Notes: generated by a model from the letters alone, not told the origin. Counted from the first letter of the stretch, positions 37,080-48,583 are shown. The stretch is 64,000 nt of DNA from Balaenoptera acutorostrata (GCF_949987535.1 NC_080069.1:47915269-47979268), one strand, 5' to 3'. Numbers and translations: made by a program.

Positions 37080-37370
37080 GCTTCAATAATACTGTTTTTA
37101 ACAGAAATTTTTTTATGCTCCACATATTATTCTGTAATTTGCTGTGTTTGTCCAACATTACTGAAGACTTTCTAATTTTTTATTGTATGGAAGTATTGTA
37201 CTACAATCTATTTAACTGCCCACTTATTGACAGACAGGTAAGCTATTTCTCCAAAATCACTATTATAAACCATTGAAGAATATTTATATCTATCATTTGA
37301 TTGTTTGTCTGCTATTGGAATGAATGTAATAATTATTTTTGAGAACTCAGTGACATCTATTTTAATAGGA
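37080..37370 (-). repeat. Old LINE-1 3' region, antisense (tentative)
   Basis: TTGTATGGAAGTATTGTACT, ATCTATTTAACTGCCCACTT and TATTATAAACCATTGAAG resemble the reversed 3' UTR of old LINE-1 subfamilies, where a TTTAACC-TTGATGG-type motif precedes a 'nucleotide-poor' ATAAA stretch. Divergence is high. Confidence 0.4.
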
Positions 37371-37790
37371 TTTGTCCTAAGTTAAGCTGCCAATTGTAAA
37401 TAGCTCTGTCTGTTCACTATCAATGCAATCATGACAACTTTGAAACGTCTTCTTGTTCCATACTTTTATAAGAATGCTTGATTTTCTGCATCAGGATTTG
37501 GAGGGCGTAAATTGTGCTGACAGTTCAGTGGGTACAGTTCACATAGAGTAAATTTCGTAAGCTGCATAAAGAAGAACAGGCAGGATAAAATCATGAAAAC
37601 ACATTTAAAGGGACAATGTTGTCTCATTTAATAGGAAATTGTGGTTTTAAAAGTGTCTACAAAAGTGACTCATTTACTTCGTTTCTGGCAGATGAGAATT
37701 CAACTCATACATGACTCAGGTGAGATGTTGGCTACAATAACCCTTCTATCCCTCATCTCTAGAGCCCCTGAAACCATCAGTATAGTGAAA
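37371..37790. other. Unassigned DNA, no gene recognised
   Basis: Moderately complex sequence with no repeat family recognised. Confidence 0.4.
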
Positions 37791-37794
37791 AGAT

Positions 37795-38042
37795 GGTCAA
37801 AACATGGTCTCTAGAACTAAACTGCCCACATCTGAATTTCAGTTCTGTCTGCCCTCATCAGCTGTGTCATTGTGGGCAAGTTATTTGATGTCTTGTGCCT
37901 TGGATTCCTAATTTGAAGAAAAACAAAAATGGGATAATAATATCTACCTAGGGTTGCTGTGAGGATTATAGAAGTTGGTACATATGTAAAGGGTTGAGGT
38001 AGTGTAAATAAGCATCATATGATTGTTACAGGCATTATTTTA
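37795..38042 (+). repeat. MIR SINE
   Basis: ATTTCAGTTCTGTCTGCCC, TCATTGTGGGCAAGTTATTT, AAAATGGGATAATAATATCT, CTACCTAGGGTTGCTGTGAG and GGATTATAGAAGTTGG form a nearly complete sense MIR. A CHR SINE inserted at its 3' end and duplicated its last 15 bp. Confidence 0.9.
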
Positions 38043-38470
38043 TATTTATTTATTTTTTAATATTTTTAATCATTGTGTTCTGAATTCACAGCATTTTTTA
38101 AAAATTTATTTATTTTTTATTTTATTTATTTTTGGCTGCATTGGGTCTTTGTTGCTGCACGTGGGCTTTCTCTAGATGCGGCAAGTGGGGGCTACTCTTC
38201 GTTGCGGTGCTCAGGCTTCTCATTGCGGTGGCTTCTCTTGTTGCGGAGCATGGGCTCTAGGCACGTGGGCTGCAGTAGTTGTGGCACGCGGGCTCAATAG
38301 CTGCAGTTCGTGGGCTCTAGAGCACAAGCTCAGTTGTTGTGGCGCACAGGCTTAGTTGCTCCGCGGCATGTGGGATCTTCCCAGACCAGGGCTCGAAGCC
38401 ATGTCCCCTGCATTGGCAAGCAAATTCTTAACCCCTGCACAACTAGGGAAGTCCCACAGGCATTATTTTA
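38028..38470 (-). mobile_element. CHR-type SINE with extended 3' tail
   Basis: Antisense body at about 38132-38455, with GGGCTCGAAGCCATG at the B-box position (38388). The exact 15-bp duplication ACAGGCATTATTTTA occurs at 38028-38042 and 38456-38470. Between them, beyond the SINE tail (38094-38131), lie about 35 nt of non-SINE sequence (38059-38093, including CATTGTGTTCTGAATTCACA) and a second T-rich run (38043-38058). Confidence 0.95.
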
Positions 38471-39504
38471 AACAAGAAGTCATTTGGAAGATAAGAAAGG
38501 CCGCTTGAGGTACAGCAATTAATTTATTTACTGAAAATATATAGATACAGAAATGAAATATGAGATGCTGAAAGAATAAGTCATATTCACAAATTTGCTC
38601 ATAGGAATTGAAAAGGGTATTCTTCCTTATCCTTCTTCCTCCTGAATTGTATCGGACGCAAGAGACAGAATGCAGACTTTTACTGTTAATACTCGTCTAC
38701 TGTATTGGTGTTAATAGATTAGATTAGAAGACTGGCCTGGGAATATAATCCCTACTTGCAATCTTTAATGAAAAAAAAAAAAGGGTTCCATATACAAACA
38801 ACTGATTTACAAAAGATCTTTTGGAAAATCACATATTCAATTAAATATTACCTTGTGTAAGAGTTTTAAACTAGGTCATAGAAGTTATAGCTAGAATCAT
38901 AATAATCTAAGGTTTTTTACTAATTATCATCTAGTAATATACTCAAAATATTCATAGGCACATGGATACTTATGTGGTTAGTGTATAATACTTTTTGGTA
39001 AAGTTAAATTGGGTAAGTACCTCTTTCTAATATGATATATACATATATTCGCACACACAATATTTTCCCAGGTGGAAGTGCCATCACCAGTATAATAGGA
39101 AAGAAGCTTTTCAAAACATTGATTCCGAGAAATAAAAAGCATGTTAAAATTTTTAAGAAATAAACTGGTGAAGAAGTACATAAATATCTTCTACCCACAA
39201 TCCTACTAGCCTTTTCAAGCCACAGTATTTATTTTTCCAAGTTTTAAAAAGGCTATTTTTTTTAGAGTGACTTGACATTTTGGAGCCATGCTTTAAATAA
39301 GAGATTACTTAACTCCTAGATAGAATTCATAGTAAGCTTGATTAGAAAAATCTCATCAGAATCTGAGGTTAACCCTGGAATGAGACTAGATCTTACCAGG
39401 CTGACTTAAGGATGACTTCCTTTGTGCTTCCATTTAGCCTGTAGATGTCTCTAGTAGAATAATTATTATATTTTCACATCCTATTGCTAAATTTGGGTCA
39501 CTAC
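38471..39504. other. Unassigned AT-rich DNA, no gene recognised
   Basis: No repeat family or gene was recognised. Overlapping antisense frames of 64-67 codons at 38978-39198 lack domains. Confidence 0.4.
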
Positions 39505-39871
39505 TGTGATGTTCTTTTTTTTTTTTTTTAAAGGATTTTCTTATTTATTTATTTATTTATTTATTTATTTTTGGCTGTGTTGGGTCTTCGGTTCGTGCGA
39601 GGGCTTTCTCCAGTTGCGGCAAGCGGGGGCCACTCTTCATCGCAGTGCGGGGACCGCTCTTCATCGCGGTGCGCGGGCCTTTCTCTATCGCGGCCCCTCC
39701 CGTCGCGGGGCACAGGCTCCAGACGTGCAGGCTCAGCAATTGTGGCTCACGGGCCCAGCTGCTCCGTGGCATGTGGGATCTTCCCAGACCAGGGCTCGAA
39801 CCCGTGTCCCCTGCATTAGCAGGCAGATTCTCAACCACTGCGCCACCAGGGAAGCCCTGTGATGTTCTTTT
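39505..39871 (-). mobile_element. CHR-type SINE, subfamily with internal 24-bp duplication
   Basis: Antisense body at about 39571-39857. The exact 14-bp duplication TGTGATGTTCTTTT occurs at 39505-39518 and 39858-39871. A (TTTA)n tail at 39541-39570 is followed outward by an 11-nt AAAGGATTTTC interruption and a T-run. The 24-bp internal duplication (units start at 39634 and 39658) is shared with the copy at 1477-1873. Open frames of up to 118 codons across it are SINE-derived. Confidence 0.97.
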
Positions 39872-39892
39872 AAAATCCCTCTATCTCAAGTA

Positions 39893-40554
39893 CAGTAAGT
39901 CCCCTACATACGAACAAGTTCTGTTCCAAGGGCACGTTCATAAGTCCAATTTGTTCTTAGGTGCAACAAAGTTGGCCTAGGTACCCAAACTAACACAATC
40001 CGCTATATAGTACTGTATACTGTAATAGGTTTATAATACTTTTCTCACACATAATACATAAAAAAACAAACACAAAAAATAAAGAAAACATTTTAATCTT
40101 ATAGTACAGTACCTTGAAAAGTACAGTAGTACAGTATAACAGCTGGCATACAGGGGCTGGCATTGAGTGAACAGGTAAGAAGAGTTACTGACTGGAGGAG
40201 GGAGAGGAGGTGGGAGATGGTAGAGCTGAAGGATCGTCAGCAATAGGAGATGGAGGGCAAGCTGCTTTCACTCACGCCTGACATTGATGGCACAGGTTCT
40301 GGTTCCTTGCTGGATTCAATTCTGTCTACCCTCTTGCCTCCGGATATCCTGGGCTTGAAATAAAGATACTGTACTACTGTACTCTATACAGTACTGTAAG
40401 TAAAGTACACAAAAGCACAACCACTTGTAGACGATGCACACATGTGACAATGTACACAAGACCTGCGAACTAACTTATGTGATTGGACATGAGAACGCAC
40501 GTTCACATCTTTGAAAGTTCGCAACTTGAAGGTTCGTATGTAGGGGACTTACTG
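39893..40554. mobile_element. Non-autonomous DNA transposon with perfect 23-bp terminal inverted repeats
   Basis: The ends CAGTAAGTCCCCTACATACG at 39893 and the exact inverse at 40532-40554 are identical over 23 bp. Flanks are TA (39891-39892) on the left and TT on the right, consistent with a TA target duplication that has since mutated. The CAG start, TA target and size (662 bp) fit a Tigger/pogo-type Tc1-mariner derivative. No transposase motif or long frame is present. The interior is rich in TACAGTAC/GTACTGTA palindromic motifs. I recognise it as a dispersed repeat but cannot name the subfamily with certainty. Confidence 0.85.
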
Positions 40555-40559
40555 TTCCC

Positions 40560-40630
40560 AGTAAAGTCCTTAATCGATGGTAGGAATGCAATAAATATTT
40601 AATGAATAAATTATTAAATGAATGAACTAT
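40560..40630 (+). repeat. L2-like 3' terminal fragment
   Basis: GCAATAAATATTTAATGAAT and TTAAATGAATGAAC resemble the L2 3' terminus. Short, so uncertain. Confidence 0.45.
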
Positions 40631-40925
40631 CAGTTACAGAGGTAGAAGTGAAAATTGGTCCCCAAGTTTGGATGTCCAAATATATTGGCTTTAAACGTTT
40701 TATGTCCTTGAGGTATAGTTAAGTTTGGGATGATCTTAACTGTAAGAGAGAGCTATATAATAATTCAGAAATGTTTTCCTGCTAACATTAATAGTATTAT
40801 TAAGACTATTGATGCTGGTACCTAGGAACTGATATGAGGGTGTCGTAGTGCAAATATCAATTACTATAATCATCATTCATTTAACATTTTTACTTTACTC
40901 CATTCCATCCCAGAATTAAGCCAGT
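40631..40925. other. Unassigned DNA
   Basis: Nothing recognised. Confidence 0.4.
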
Positions 40926-40929
40926 GACA

Positions 40930-41165
40930 CAGAAGACAGACTTGGAAGATAATGTGAGCTGAAATCAGACTCTGTCTTTAGGACTTAATAGATACCTCTG
41001 CTTTGAAGTTTCTTCACCCATTTTAGACTCAGTTTTTTAATTTGTTAAAAGGGGTTAATAACAACTTATATGTTTTCTTGATAAATTGCATTATCTATAA
41101 TTTTTAGCTATGCTCTGGCATATGGTAAGAATTCAATAAATTCTAGCTGTTGGTGATACTAGTGT
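40930..41165 (+). repeat. MIR SINE
   Basis: TTTCTTCACCCATTTTAGAC through TGTTAAAAGGGGTTAATAAC and TCTGGCATATGGTAAGAATT to CAATAAATTCTAGCTGTTGG follow sense MIR order. Confidence 0.75.
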
Positions 41166-41787
41166 CATTATTTAACAACATCTATTACAGTGGTGGTAGC
41201 CAGATGCATCCATATTATTATGCAAGCTTTTAAAATCCTTTTTGCTAAAACTCCAACTGGTGATGACATAATTTGCATACTCATTATATAAATGTCAGAT
41301 ACAATTTAGCCAAGATTCCCAGGATTACTAAGATATAAGATGGATATTCTTTTAAATTTTTTAGTATATAGATGTACTACTTCTTTTTAAAAACCTTTTT
41401 TTTCCTTCAGTTCCTTAAGGGTATAGTAAAGAGGTTAAGGAATACATTCTATCGGTGATTAAGACATAAGGTTTTGCTTGCACATGGAGGAAAGAGGCTA
41501 TAGGGAGGAAAAAAAGTCAGTTTTTGATCCCAAGCAGTAAAGGTCAGTGATGGCCTCAAGTGCATTTCTTGTGATGTGGGAAAGAATGAAAAAAACCTAC
41601 ATTCCATGAATACCTTTGTTTCCATAAATCAACATTACTGAAGGGTCGGCTATCATGAAAATATTTAAAGTTGGTGAAATTAGTATAGTAACATTATATG
41701 TGATTTGAGAATGTGAAGAATTTGTGGGTGAACTGGCATCTTGTGACTTAAATTTTGGCAAAGTGACTTGATTCCATCAAGAACGTC
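41166..41787. other. Unassigned DNA, no gene recognised
   Basis: AT-rich sequence with no family assigned. Confidence 0.4.
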
Positions 41788-42165
41788 CACCAGCCTCTCT
41801 CTTTTTTTAAAATTTAATTTAATTAATTAATTTATTTATTTTTGGCTGCGTTGGGTCTTCGTTGCTGCACACGGGCTCTCTCTAGTTGCAGCGAGCGGGG
41901 GCTACTCTTCGTTGCAGTTTGCAGGCTTCTCATTGCGCTGGCGTCTCTTGTTGTGGAGCATGGACTCTAGGCGCGCGGGCTTCAATAATTGTGGTACATG
42001 GGCTCAGTAGTTGTGGCTCGCAGGGTCAGTAGTTGTGGTGCATGGACTTAGTTGCTCGGTGGCATGTGGGATCTTCCCGGACCAGGGCTCGAACCCATGT
42101 CCCCTGCATTGGTAGGCGGATTCTTAACCACTGCGCCACCAGGGAAGCCCCCACCCATCTCTCTT
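41788..42165 (-). mobile_element. CHR-type SINE
   Basis: Antisense body 41840-42150, B-box GGGCTCGAACCCATG at about 42087 and an ordinary (AATT/TTTA)n tail. The target duplication is imperfect: CCACCAGCCTCTCTCTT (41788-41804) against CCACCCATCTCTCTT (42151-42165). This suggests an older insertion than the other long copies. Confidence 0.93.
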
Positions 42166-42540
42166 AACAATCACTGAAATATACCTTTATCAGAGAATAG
42201 TTCTTTTGGTTTAAAGAAGTCATTCACAAACTGTCTTACTTAGAACTCTATGGTTCCTCTTGCTGCTGGGCTGACATTGTGTGTGTTAAGGGGTAAAGTA
42301 GATGTTGAGCCAGCGTTGCCCTGGGTTTTCTACACACCCCACCTACATGTTCCTCCACAACACCATCTATATTCAACCCTGCTTTTATCTGTTCAATATA
42401 TTTATAATACATTTCTTTGTTCACCTTTATTTACAATAATGGTTCCACTAGTAAGATATGTTTGAAATACATCACGTGGTGGCAATTGTCAGTATGAGTC
42501 TCTATTAAAATGAAAATAGAATTAAGCTGTTATGGTCTTT
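42166..42540. other. Unassigned DNA, no gene recognised
   Basis: The 71-codon frame at 42250-42465 is unrecognised. No repeat was assigned. Confidence 0.4.
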
Positions 42541-43040
42541 TCACCCTAGGGAGTGAGGTGGCAAGATAGAATGCAAAGGTTGTGAGATATCTAGAAGTTC
42601 ATTGTCAGGAGGAGAGAAGGAGGAAGGACGCATCAGATGACTGAGGAATCTGCCAGAGTAAGTGGCCACAGGATGGAATGAAATGGGAAGAGCAGGTGGA
42701 AGAGATGGAAATTCCAAAGACAAAGTATATCTATCTTCCTTTTTTTTATGGTTTTGATAAAATCTCCCCTAGAAACAACTTTGAAAAATATTTGCAAAAT
42801 TCTTCATGAAGGAAAAATAAAACGCTGTAGAAACAGACTCCAACAATTTTTCCTGGTGGGAAATGATGAAGGCCTGTCCCAGGGCAATGGCAGTGGCAGT
42901 AGGTAGAGATGAAAGGATAAAAATAAACAAGTGGCATGTCAGAGAATTGGGTTTGATGACTAATTGACTGAAGGAGGAGGGCTAGAAAAAGAAAGTCCTG
43001 CTTGAGCAATGAGTGGGTGGCACTCACTAGCCATGAGTGA
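42541..43040 (-). repeat. L2 LINE internal fragment, antisense
   Basis: A purine-rich region including GGTGGGAAATGATGAAGGCC, CAGGGCAATGGCAGTGGCAG and TAGGTAGAGATGAAAGGATA follows reversed L2 order upstream of its 3' end. Confidence 0.55.
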
Positions 43041-43059
43041 TACTATCTTATCTTGATAC

Positions 43060-43690
43060 ACATTGTATTAGTTTTCTGTTGCTACATAACAAAGTATCAC
43101 AAATTTAGCAGTTTAAAATGATACAACACGTTTTCAATCTCACAGTTTCTGTGAGTCAGGAGTCTAGGCTCAGTTTAGGTGGGTCCTCTGCTCAGGGTCA
43201 CCTAAGGCTGCAGCAAAAGTGTTGGCTGGCTTGAGTTTTTATCTGGCAGCCCAACTGGGGTGGATTTATGTCCAGACTCACTCAGTTGGTTGACAGATTC
43301 ATCATCTTGTAGTTGTCGGACTGATGGCCCTGGCTTTTTGCTGGCTCTAACTAGAGACCGTCCTAAGCCTCTGTTGACTGCCTTCAGCTCCTGAAGTCTG
43401 TTCATATTTCCTAAACACTACCCACGGTTCCTTGCCATGTGGCTTTCCTAATAGGACTGCTTACTTGTCAAGGCAGCAAGGACTAGAACAGATTAGAGGA
43501 AGTCTGCTACAAGACCCAGTCTTATATAATCATGGAAGAGACATGACATATTCTGTCAATTTGACTCAAATCACAAGTCTTATCCACAACCAAGGGAACG
43601 GGATTTTGCAAGGGCATGGACGCTAGCCGATGAGTATCATGGGAGGGCACCCTGAAGTCTGTCCCCATACACATGGAGAAGTCAGCATGA
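43060..43690 (-). mobile_element. MLT1-type LTR (ERVL-MaLR), antisense
   Basis: TGTATTAGTTTTCTGTTGCT at the left edge is the reversed 3' end of MaLR LTRs. TCCTCTGCTCAGGGTCACC, TTGTAGTTGTCGGACTGATG, CCACGGTTCCTTGCCATGTG and ACCCTGAAGTCTGTCCC follow in the reversed order of the MLT1 group. It appears to be a solo LTR, as I saw no internal retroviral region next to it. The frames at 43202-43405 and 43432-43626 are non-coding LTR sequence. Confidence 0.75.
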
Positions 43691-45085
43691 GCTAATAGGA
43701 TAAAGAAAGGCAGATAAAGCATTATGGGAATGTATGGGCACAGATTTTTGTATAACAATATTAATGAAACTACAAAACAGAACCTAAAATACCGCTTTAG
43801 CGAGTACCTGCACAGTATCTTGAAGGTGAATCACAGTACAGTTTCCCTTTTATTCTGCTTGCTTGGTAGTTTACACGTTATTATGTATGCCTGCCTGTAC
43901 TTAGTTGTGTTGACAATAAATTAATGTGGTAATTAGTTCTCATTGTTTAAATGAGTTTATTATTAAATGAGGAACATACCTTTTGGGCTTCTGATTGGCA
44001 GATACACCTGCATCCTTCCTCGTACAATTTCCCTTAGGGAAACCATGTCACCTGAAGCAGTGACACTTCTCCATTTAAAGGAGTGTGGTTACAGATAATG
44101 TCGACAGCATGAGATTTTAGGTCTAGAAAAAGCCTAAGGCAACTAGATTATGTACAGCCACTGAAAAAGCACAGGCACATTATTCATTTTGTGCCCAAGC
44201 AAACTAATTTATGACAAACTTGTGAAGCTTTGTTTTGATAACTTCTGGGCTTGTTCTTGGCTCAGCGCATGTTTGACTGAGAAGTCTTTCCTTCTGTGTG
44301 CTCCTTTTTGTCACGACAAATGCTATTTAGGGGACTAATGAGCTGAGATTATAAAGTGAATTCTTAAGGGAGTTTAAAAGGGTCTTTGTGATACATTCTT
44401 TCAGAGGTAATGTATTTTACAGTGTTTACTGTAGCCTGCAGCAATTGTGTATGTGAAGGTTCAGGTTTTACCATATGTGTAATTGTAGGAATGAGCATTC
44501 AACTCTTTTAAGAGATGAGGGTTTAGTTCAGAATTTGGGGAGCGTGTTCAAAGTTAACTGAATTTTTTTGCAAGGTTTTAAACCATTTAACTTTTTTCCA
44601 TGCTTTATGCAGCTGATACTTCTTTCACCTTTTTCCCATTCACTGAGTCCATGCTGATAACTGCCAGTTGGCAGCTTTTCCGTTTGTGATTTTTGGCACC
44701 ATCATTATATCATATTACAATAAAACTATGTTATTGTATAACCCTGTTTCGGGGAATAAGAAAATAGAACTGGCATCAAAATATTGAATAATAGCCAGAC
44801 ATTGTGCATTTCCACTAAAACAAGCAAACCAAAGCAAACAAACAAACAAACATAATTGTTAGATCATTTGCATACAGGGTAGTTTCGTTTGAGCCTGCAT
44901 TGATTTACTGGGTGCCCATGGGCAAAGAGCACATAGCGATACATGTGATAGAGTAGGCAGCAAGCACATCATGGAATAAGACAGACCTGAGATAGACAGA
45001 GATAGAGAGAGAAAGGAAGAGAGACGATGAATGACCTATAGATGTTCACTCCAATGAGTAGTGAGGAGGGCTGACTCCCATGAAC
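43691..45085. other. Unassigned DNA, possible conserved stretch at 44,150-44,700
   Basis: No repeat family was recognised, apart from an (AAAC)n run near 44835-44851. 44,150-44,700 is of balanced composition without repeats. No coding signal was seen. Confidence 0.35.
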
Positions 45086-45128
45086 AATTCTCTTTCTCTC
45101 TCTCTCTCTCTCTCTTTTTTTTTTTTTC
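45086..45128. repeat. (TC)n tract plus T-run
   Basis: A (TC)n array (45090-45113) is followed by about 14 T. It is a simple repeat. Confidence 0.9.
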
Positions 45129-46775
45129 CAGAAGATATACTATAGAAGAGCCTCTGGCATAATATTCATGGTAGCCTCTGTTTCTTATAATTTCTGCCCT
45201 TGGCATTTTAAAAATGATCAAGGAATTTCACTTGACATGGCTGTTTAAGTATGTTTTTTGACAATTCAAACATAACACTGAAAATTAACTTGAGGTCAGT
45301 CTTAGTTATAGTGAAAATGAAACTCTATTCTTATAAAAGGAAGTGGTATATTCAGGGATATAAAAAATGCTTCCCTCTCTAGTACAATATCATTCATATT
45401 TCTCCCCTATGCTGTGCTCAGCCTCAAATACGAGTTGACATATTGTGTAGGGTATGAATAAATCAGTGTTTCCTCACCTATGTAATTTACCCACTTTTCA
45501 CAGTTTGTGGGTTATAATGTTTCCTTTTAATCAAATTTTATTTTTTCATCATGGCACAGGTGTATTTTTGTCATCTCCCTTACTTTTTCTTTCCTGAATA
45601 TGGTCAATAATGTAAATACCTTGAAAAGAAGTGTAATGACTTATCTCTGTTAAGTTGAATATTTATTATAGGTGTGGCACAGAATTTGAAATGGTAGAGT
45701 TTTAGAGATATTCTTATATTCAACATGAATTCCACTGTTTTTAAATTGGATCCTCAAAAGACTATGGATGTTTAGACACTTGTATCACTGGAGATGACTA
45801 TTAAAAGCTCTTCTGGTATAATCTGAGCTGAGTAAAACAAAAAGGCTGAAATGAATATTCTAGCAAGCTTATCAGACAAAAATGTTCAAGGGGTTCAGAA
45901 CTGAACTTAGAGGTTTGTTCCTTCTCTAGAGAGTAGTAAAGTGTAGGATTAGGTCTAGAAGTTGACTATACATAATAGATAAAACATAGTCCAAAATTAA
46001 TGGGCAGGTGTTTTGCTTTCTGCTTATACATCTGTGTAGTTTGAAAACAGTCCCAAGACTGTAGTCTATGAAATAAAAACTTACATGAGGATCTTTGAAT
46101 ATTGACACAAATTTTCTACCTGGTGCTTTAACCAAATATTTGTACTACCGATGTTCAGGCCATTTTGAGGTATTAAAAGCCAAAAAAATTTAGTTTTCTA
46201 TTTTAATGAGCTCATTTGCACTATAGTAATTTTAAAATGTTGGTTTAATCAATAATATGTACAGTATCAGAGCCTTTGGGCATTTAAAATGTCAGTTGTT
46301 TAATTTTGAAAAATGGATATTGGCCTTATAAAATCATCTGGTCAAGCATTTGCATTATATTATGCTTAGGACAGAGACTTCCACTGTACTTAGAATGTCT
46401 TCATCAATCATATCAAGACGGTGTAAGGCTTGGGGATCTTTACGTGTGATATCCAATTACCAGATCTTAGGGCCTGATTAATTTTCCCAATTTCTTTTCT
46501 ACACAGTGCAACAAAATGGCAGAAGGAAGGAAAATTAAGCTGCTATAAAACTGTCCAATTTATGCTGTTAGAACTTTTGGTTATTGATTCTCTCTCTTTC
46601 CCCACAGACACATCACATACATGTACGTACAGATAAAACCCTATGCAGACACACAACACCCAAGTTGATGTATTCTAGAATGCAGGCATGACTTTTACTA
46701 CTGACTCTACAGGTAATGGTGCAAGTGAGTGGTCATAAAAACATATGAGAAATGGTAAAGAAATCAGTATGTGTA
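45129..46775. other. Unassigned AT-rich DNA, no gene recognised
   Basis: No repeat family or coding signal was recognised. The 69-codon antisense frame at 45926-46135 has no domain. Confidence 0.4.

Positions 46776-46812
<37 letters not shown>
46776..46812. repeat. (AC)n microsatellite
   Basis: About 18 uninterrupted AC units, likely polymorphic. Confidence 0.95.
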
Positions 46813-46815
<3 letters not shown>

Positions 46816-47225
46816 ACATAAAAATAAATAGCTAGATTAATCGTTCCCAAATCTGTAAGGCATCTCTGGAATCTCTGACTTAGAATATAAGCAAAGGTAA
46901 AAATACAAAATTCACTTTAAGGAGTTCTAGGGAGTACCTCAAAGACAAGAGGATCATTCTCCAAAATGGCTAAAATTTAGAAATAATGAAAGGTCTATGT
47001 AAAGATCAATTATGAGAGAGATATGGTATAATATGATTCCAAAAAAATAGGGAAATCTAGTAGATTTGAAATAAAAGCCTTAAGTGGAAAGTCAAAATCA
47101 GAGATTTTTCTCATGAGTAACTCTCTGTTGTGTAATTCTTATAAAAGCAGAAATTTATTTAATGACAACTAAAGGTTCTCCTGGGAAGGACATCAATTTT
47201 TTATATTATTTTAATGGTAATTAAT
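46813..47225. other. Unassigned AT-rich DNA
   Basis: Nothing recognised. Confidence 0.4.
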
Positions 47226-47460
47226 AATAAAGCTGTCAATTGAGCACTTGCTATTTACTAACCACTGTGCTTTGACTTCGCATAAATTAACTCCTGTTTT
47301 ATAACATAATTCCTCATTTGAAGATGAAGACTTCATGACTCACTGAGGTTACGTACATTGCCAAAATTACACAGCCTGTAAATGGTGGATATTCAAACTC
47401 AGGTCTGTCTGATTCTAACAATTATTCTCTAAACCACTCTAAAGACTGTACCTATTAACC
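47226..47460 (-). repeat. MIR SINE, antisense
   Basis: TTGAGCACTTGCTATTTACT, CCAAAATTACACAGCCTGTA and CAAACTCAGGTCTGTCTG are reversed MIR motifs in order. Confidence 0.85.
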
Positions 47461-47713
47461 TCTCTAGACTTGAGAACTTGAGGGAAACAGAGTGGAAACT
47501 ATAATATTTGAAAAGAATAGCCAGATTTAAAAATAATGATGCAAGAATGTAAAAGATAAACTTTAAAACCTGGTGTAGACTGAAACTAACAATTTACAAT
47601 TTTTTCTATGCATAAAAGAGGAATACAGTAACTTGAGGAGTAGGTACAAAATTGGTTTAAAATTGTAATGGCCAAAAACTTAAAAGAAGAGAAGCAAAAA
47701 TGTAATAAATCCT

Positions 47714-47782
47714 CATGAGTAAGAGCACATATTGAGTAAAAGTACACATGAGTAAGAGTACACATTGAGTAAGAGTACACAA
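47714..47782. repeat. Short tandem repeat, 17-18 bp unit, four copies
   Basis: Four copies of a unit like TGAGTAAGAGTACACAT, with a few substitutions and one-base length changes between copies. The antisense frame here is only a by-product. Confidence 0.85.
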
Positions 47783-47849
47783 TGACAAATGTGCTGTTTG
47801 ACCTTATGTGAGAAATGGCTGCAGAGAGGGAAAAGGAAGGGGAAAAGGA

Positions 47850-48400
47850 AATCCATTAATATTTAATGAGCATCTACTATGTGCTAAGCACTGAGATTCT
47901 CCCATGCTGTCTCTACCGAAAGCAGAGGGGAGTTAGACATGCTTGCCACAAAGCAGATGCTGAATAAGTGAATGATAAAACTTCCCTCATAAAGCTTGAT
48001 TGCAGTGTACATCAGACTTCCGTTATGGCTGTATAAATACATTATAAATAGGATTATTTCATTAGCAAACAATTACGGAGAACTGGTGATATGGTAGACA
48101 CTGGGCCAGGAGCATAGTAAGTTATAGCTTGTGATTAGCCGTTCAATAGTATATAAACAATTACAGTGTGACAGGATAAGTGTAACGATAGAGGCATGCA
48201 CCAAATTGCTTGGGGACATAGAGGAGGAAATGGTCAATATTATTCTTGCTTGAAGTAAGAGGGGAAGGGCATTTTTAATAGAAGGAGCACAGTGCAAAAC
48301 CAAACAGATGTCAAAGATGTGCCCGTCTGGGTTTCAGTATGTAGTTCACAGGGACACGGCTGGTACAAAACCTGGCTAAAATTTAGGTAGGCTCGTTTGT
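47850..48400 (-). repeat. L2 LINE (or L2 plus MIR) remnant, antisense
   Basis: AATGAGCATCTACTATGTGC and TAAGCACTGAGATTC begin it as a reversed L2 or MIR end. TGATATGGTAGACACTGGGC and ACAGTGTGACAGGATAAGTG fit reversed L2 further on. Boundaries are uncertain. Confidence 0.5.
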
Positions 48401-48465
48401 CTTGCTTATGGTGATTGCCTGGAACCTGGGGAGGGATTGTAAAACCAGAAATTCCTTTCAGCCCT

Positions 48466-48583
48466 GAGATTAAATTAATAATTTACTTTAAGAGATTAAA
48501 TTAATAATTTACTTTAAGAGATTAAATTAATAATTTACTTTAAGAGATTAAATTAATAATTTACTTTAAGAGATTAAATTAAT
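48466..48583. repeat. Minisatellite, 26-bp unit, 4.5 copies
   Basis: Unit GAGATTAAATTAATAATTTA plus CTTTAA repeats at 48466, 48492, 48518 and 48544, with a fifth partial copy at 48570. The copies are identical, so the array expanded recently. The unit is AT-rich. Confidence 0.97.

Noticed and set aside
39506..39862. Open frames of up to 118 codons at 0.9-1.9 kb and 39.5-40.0 kb
   Set aside because: They are translations of CHR SINE bodies, repeated almost word for word at several SINE copies.
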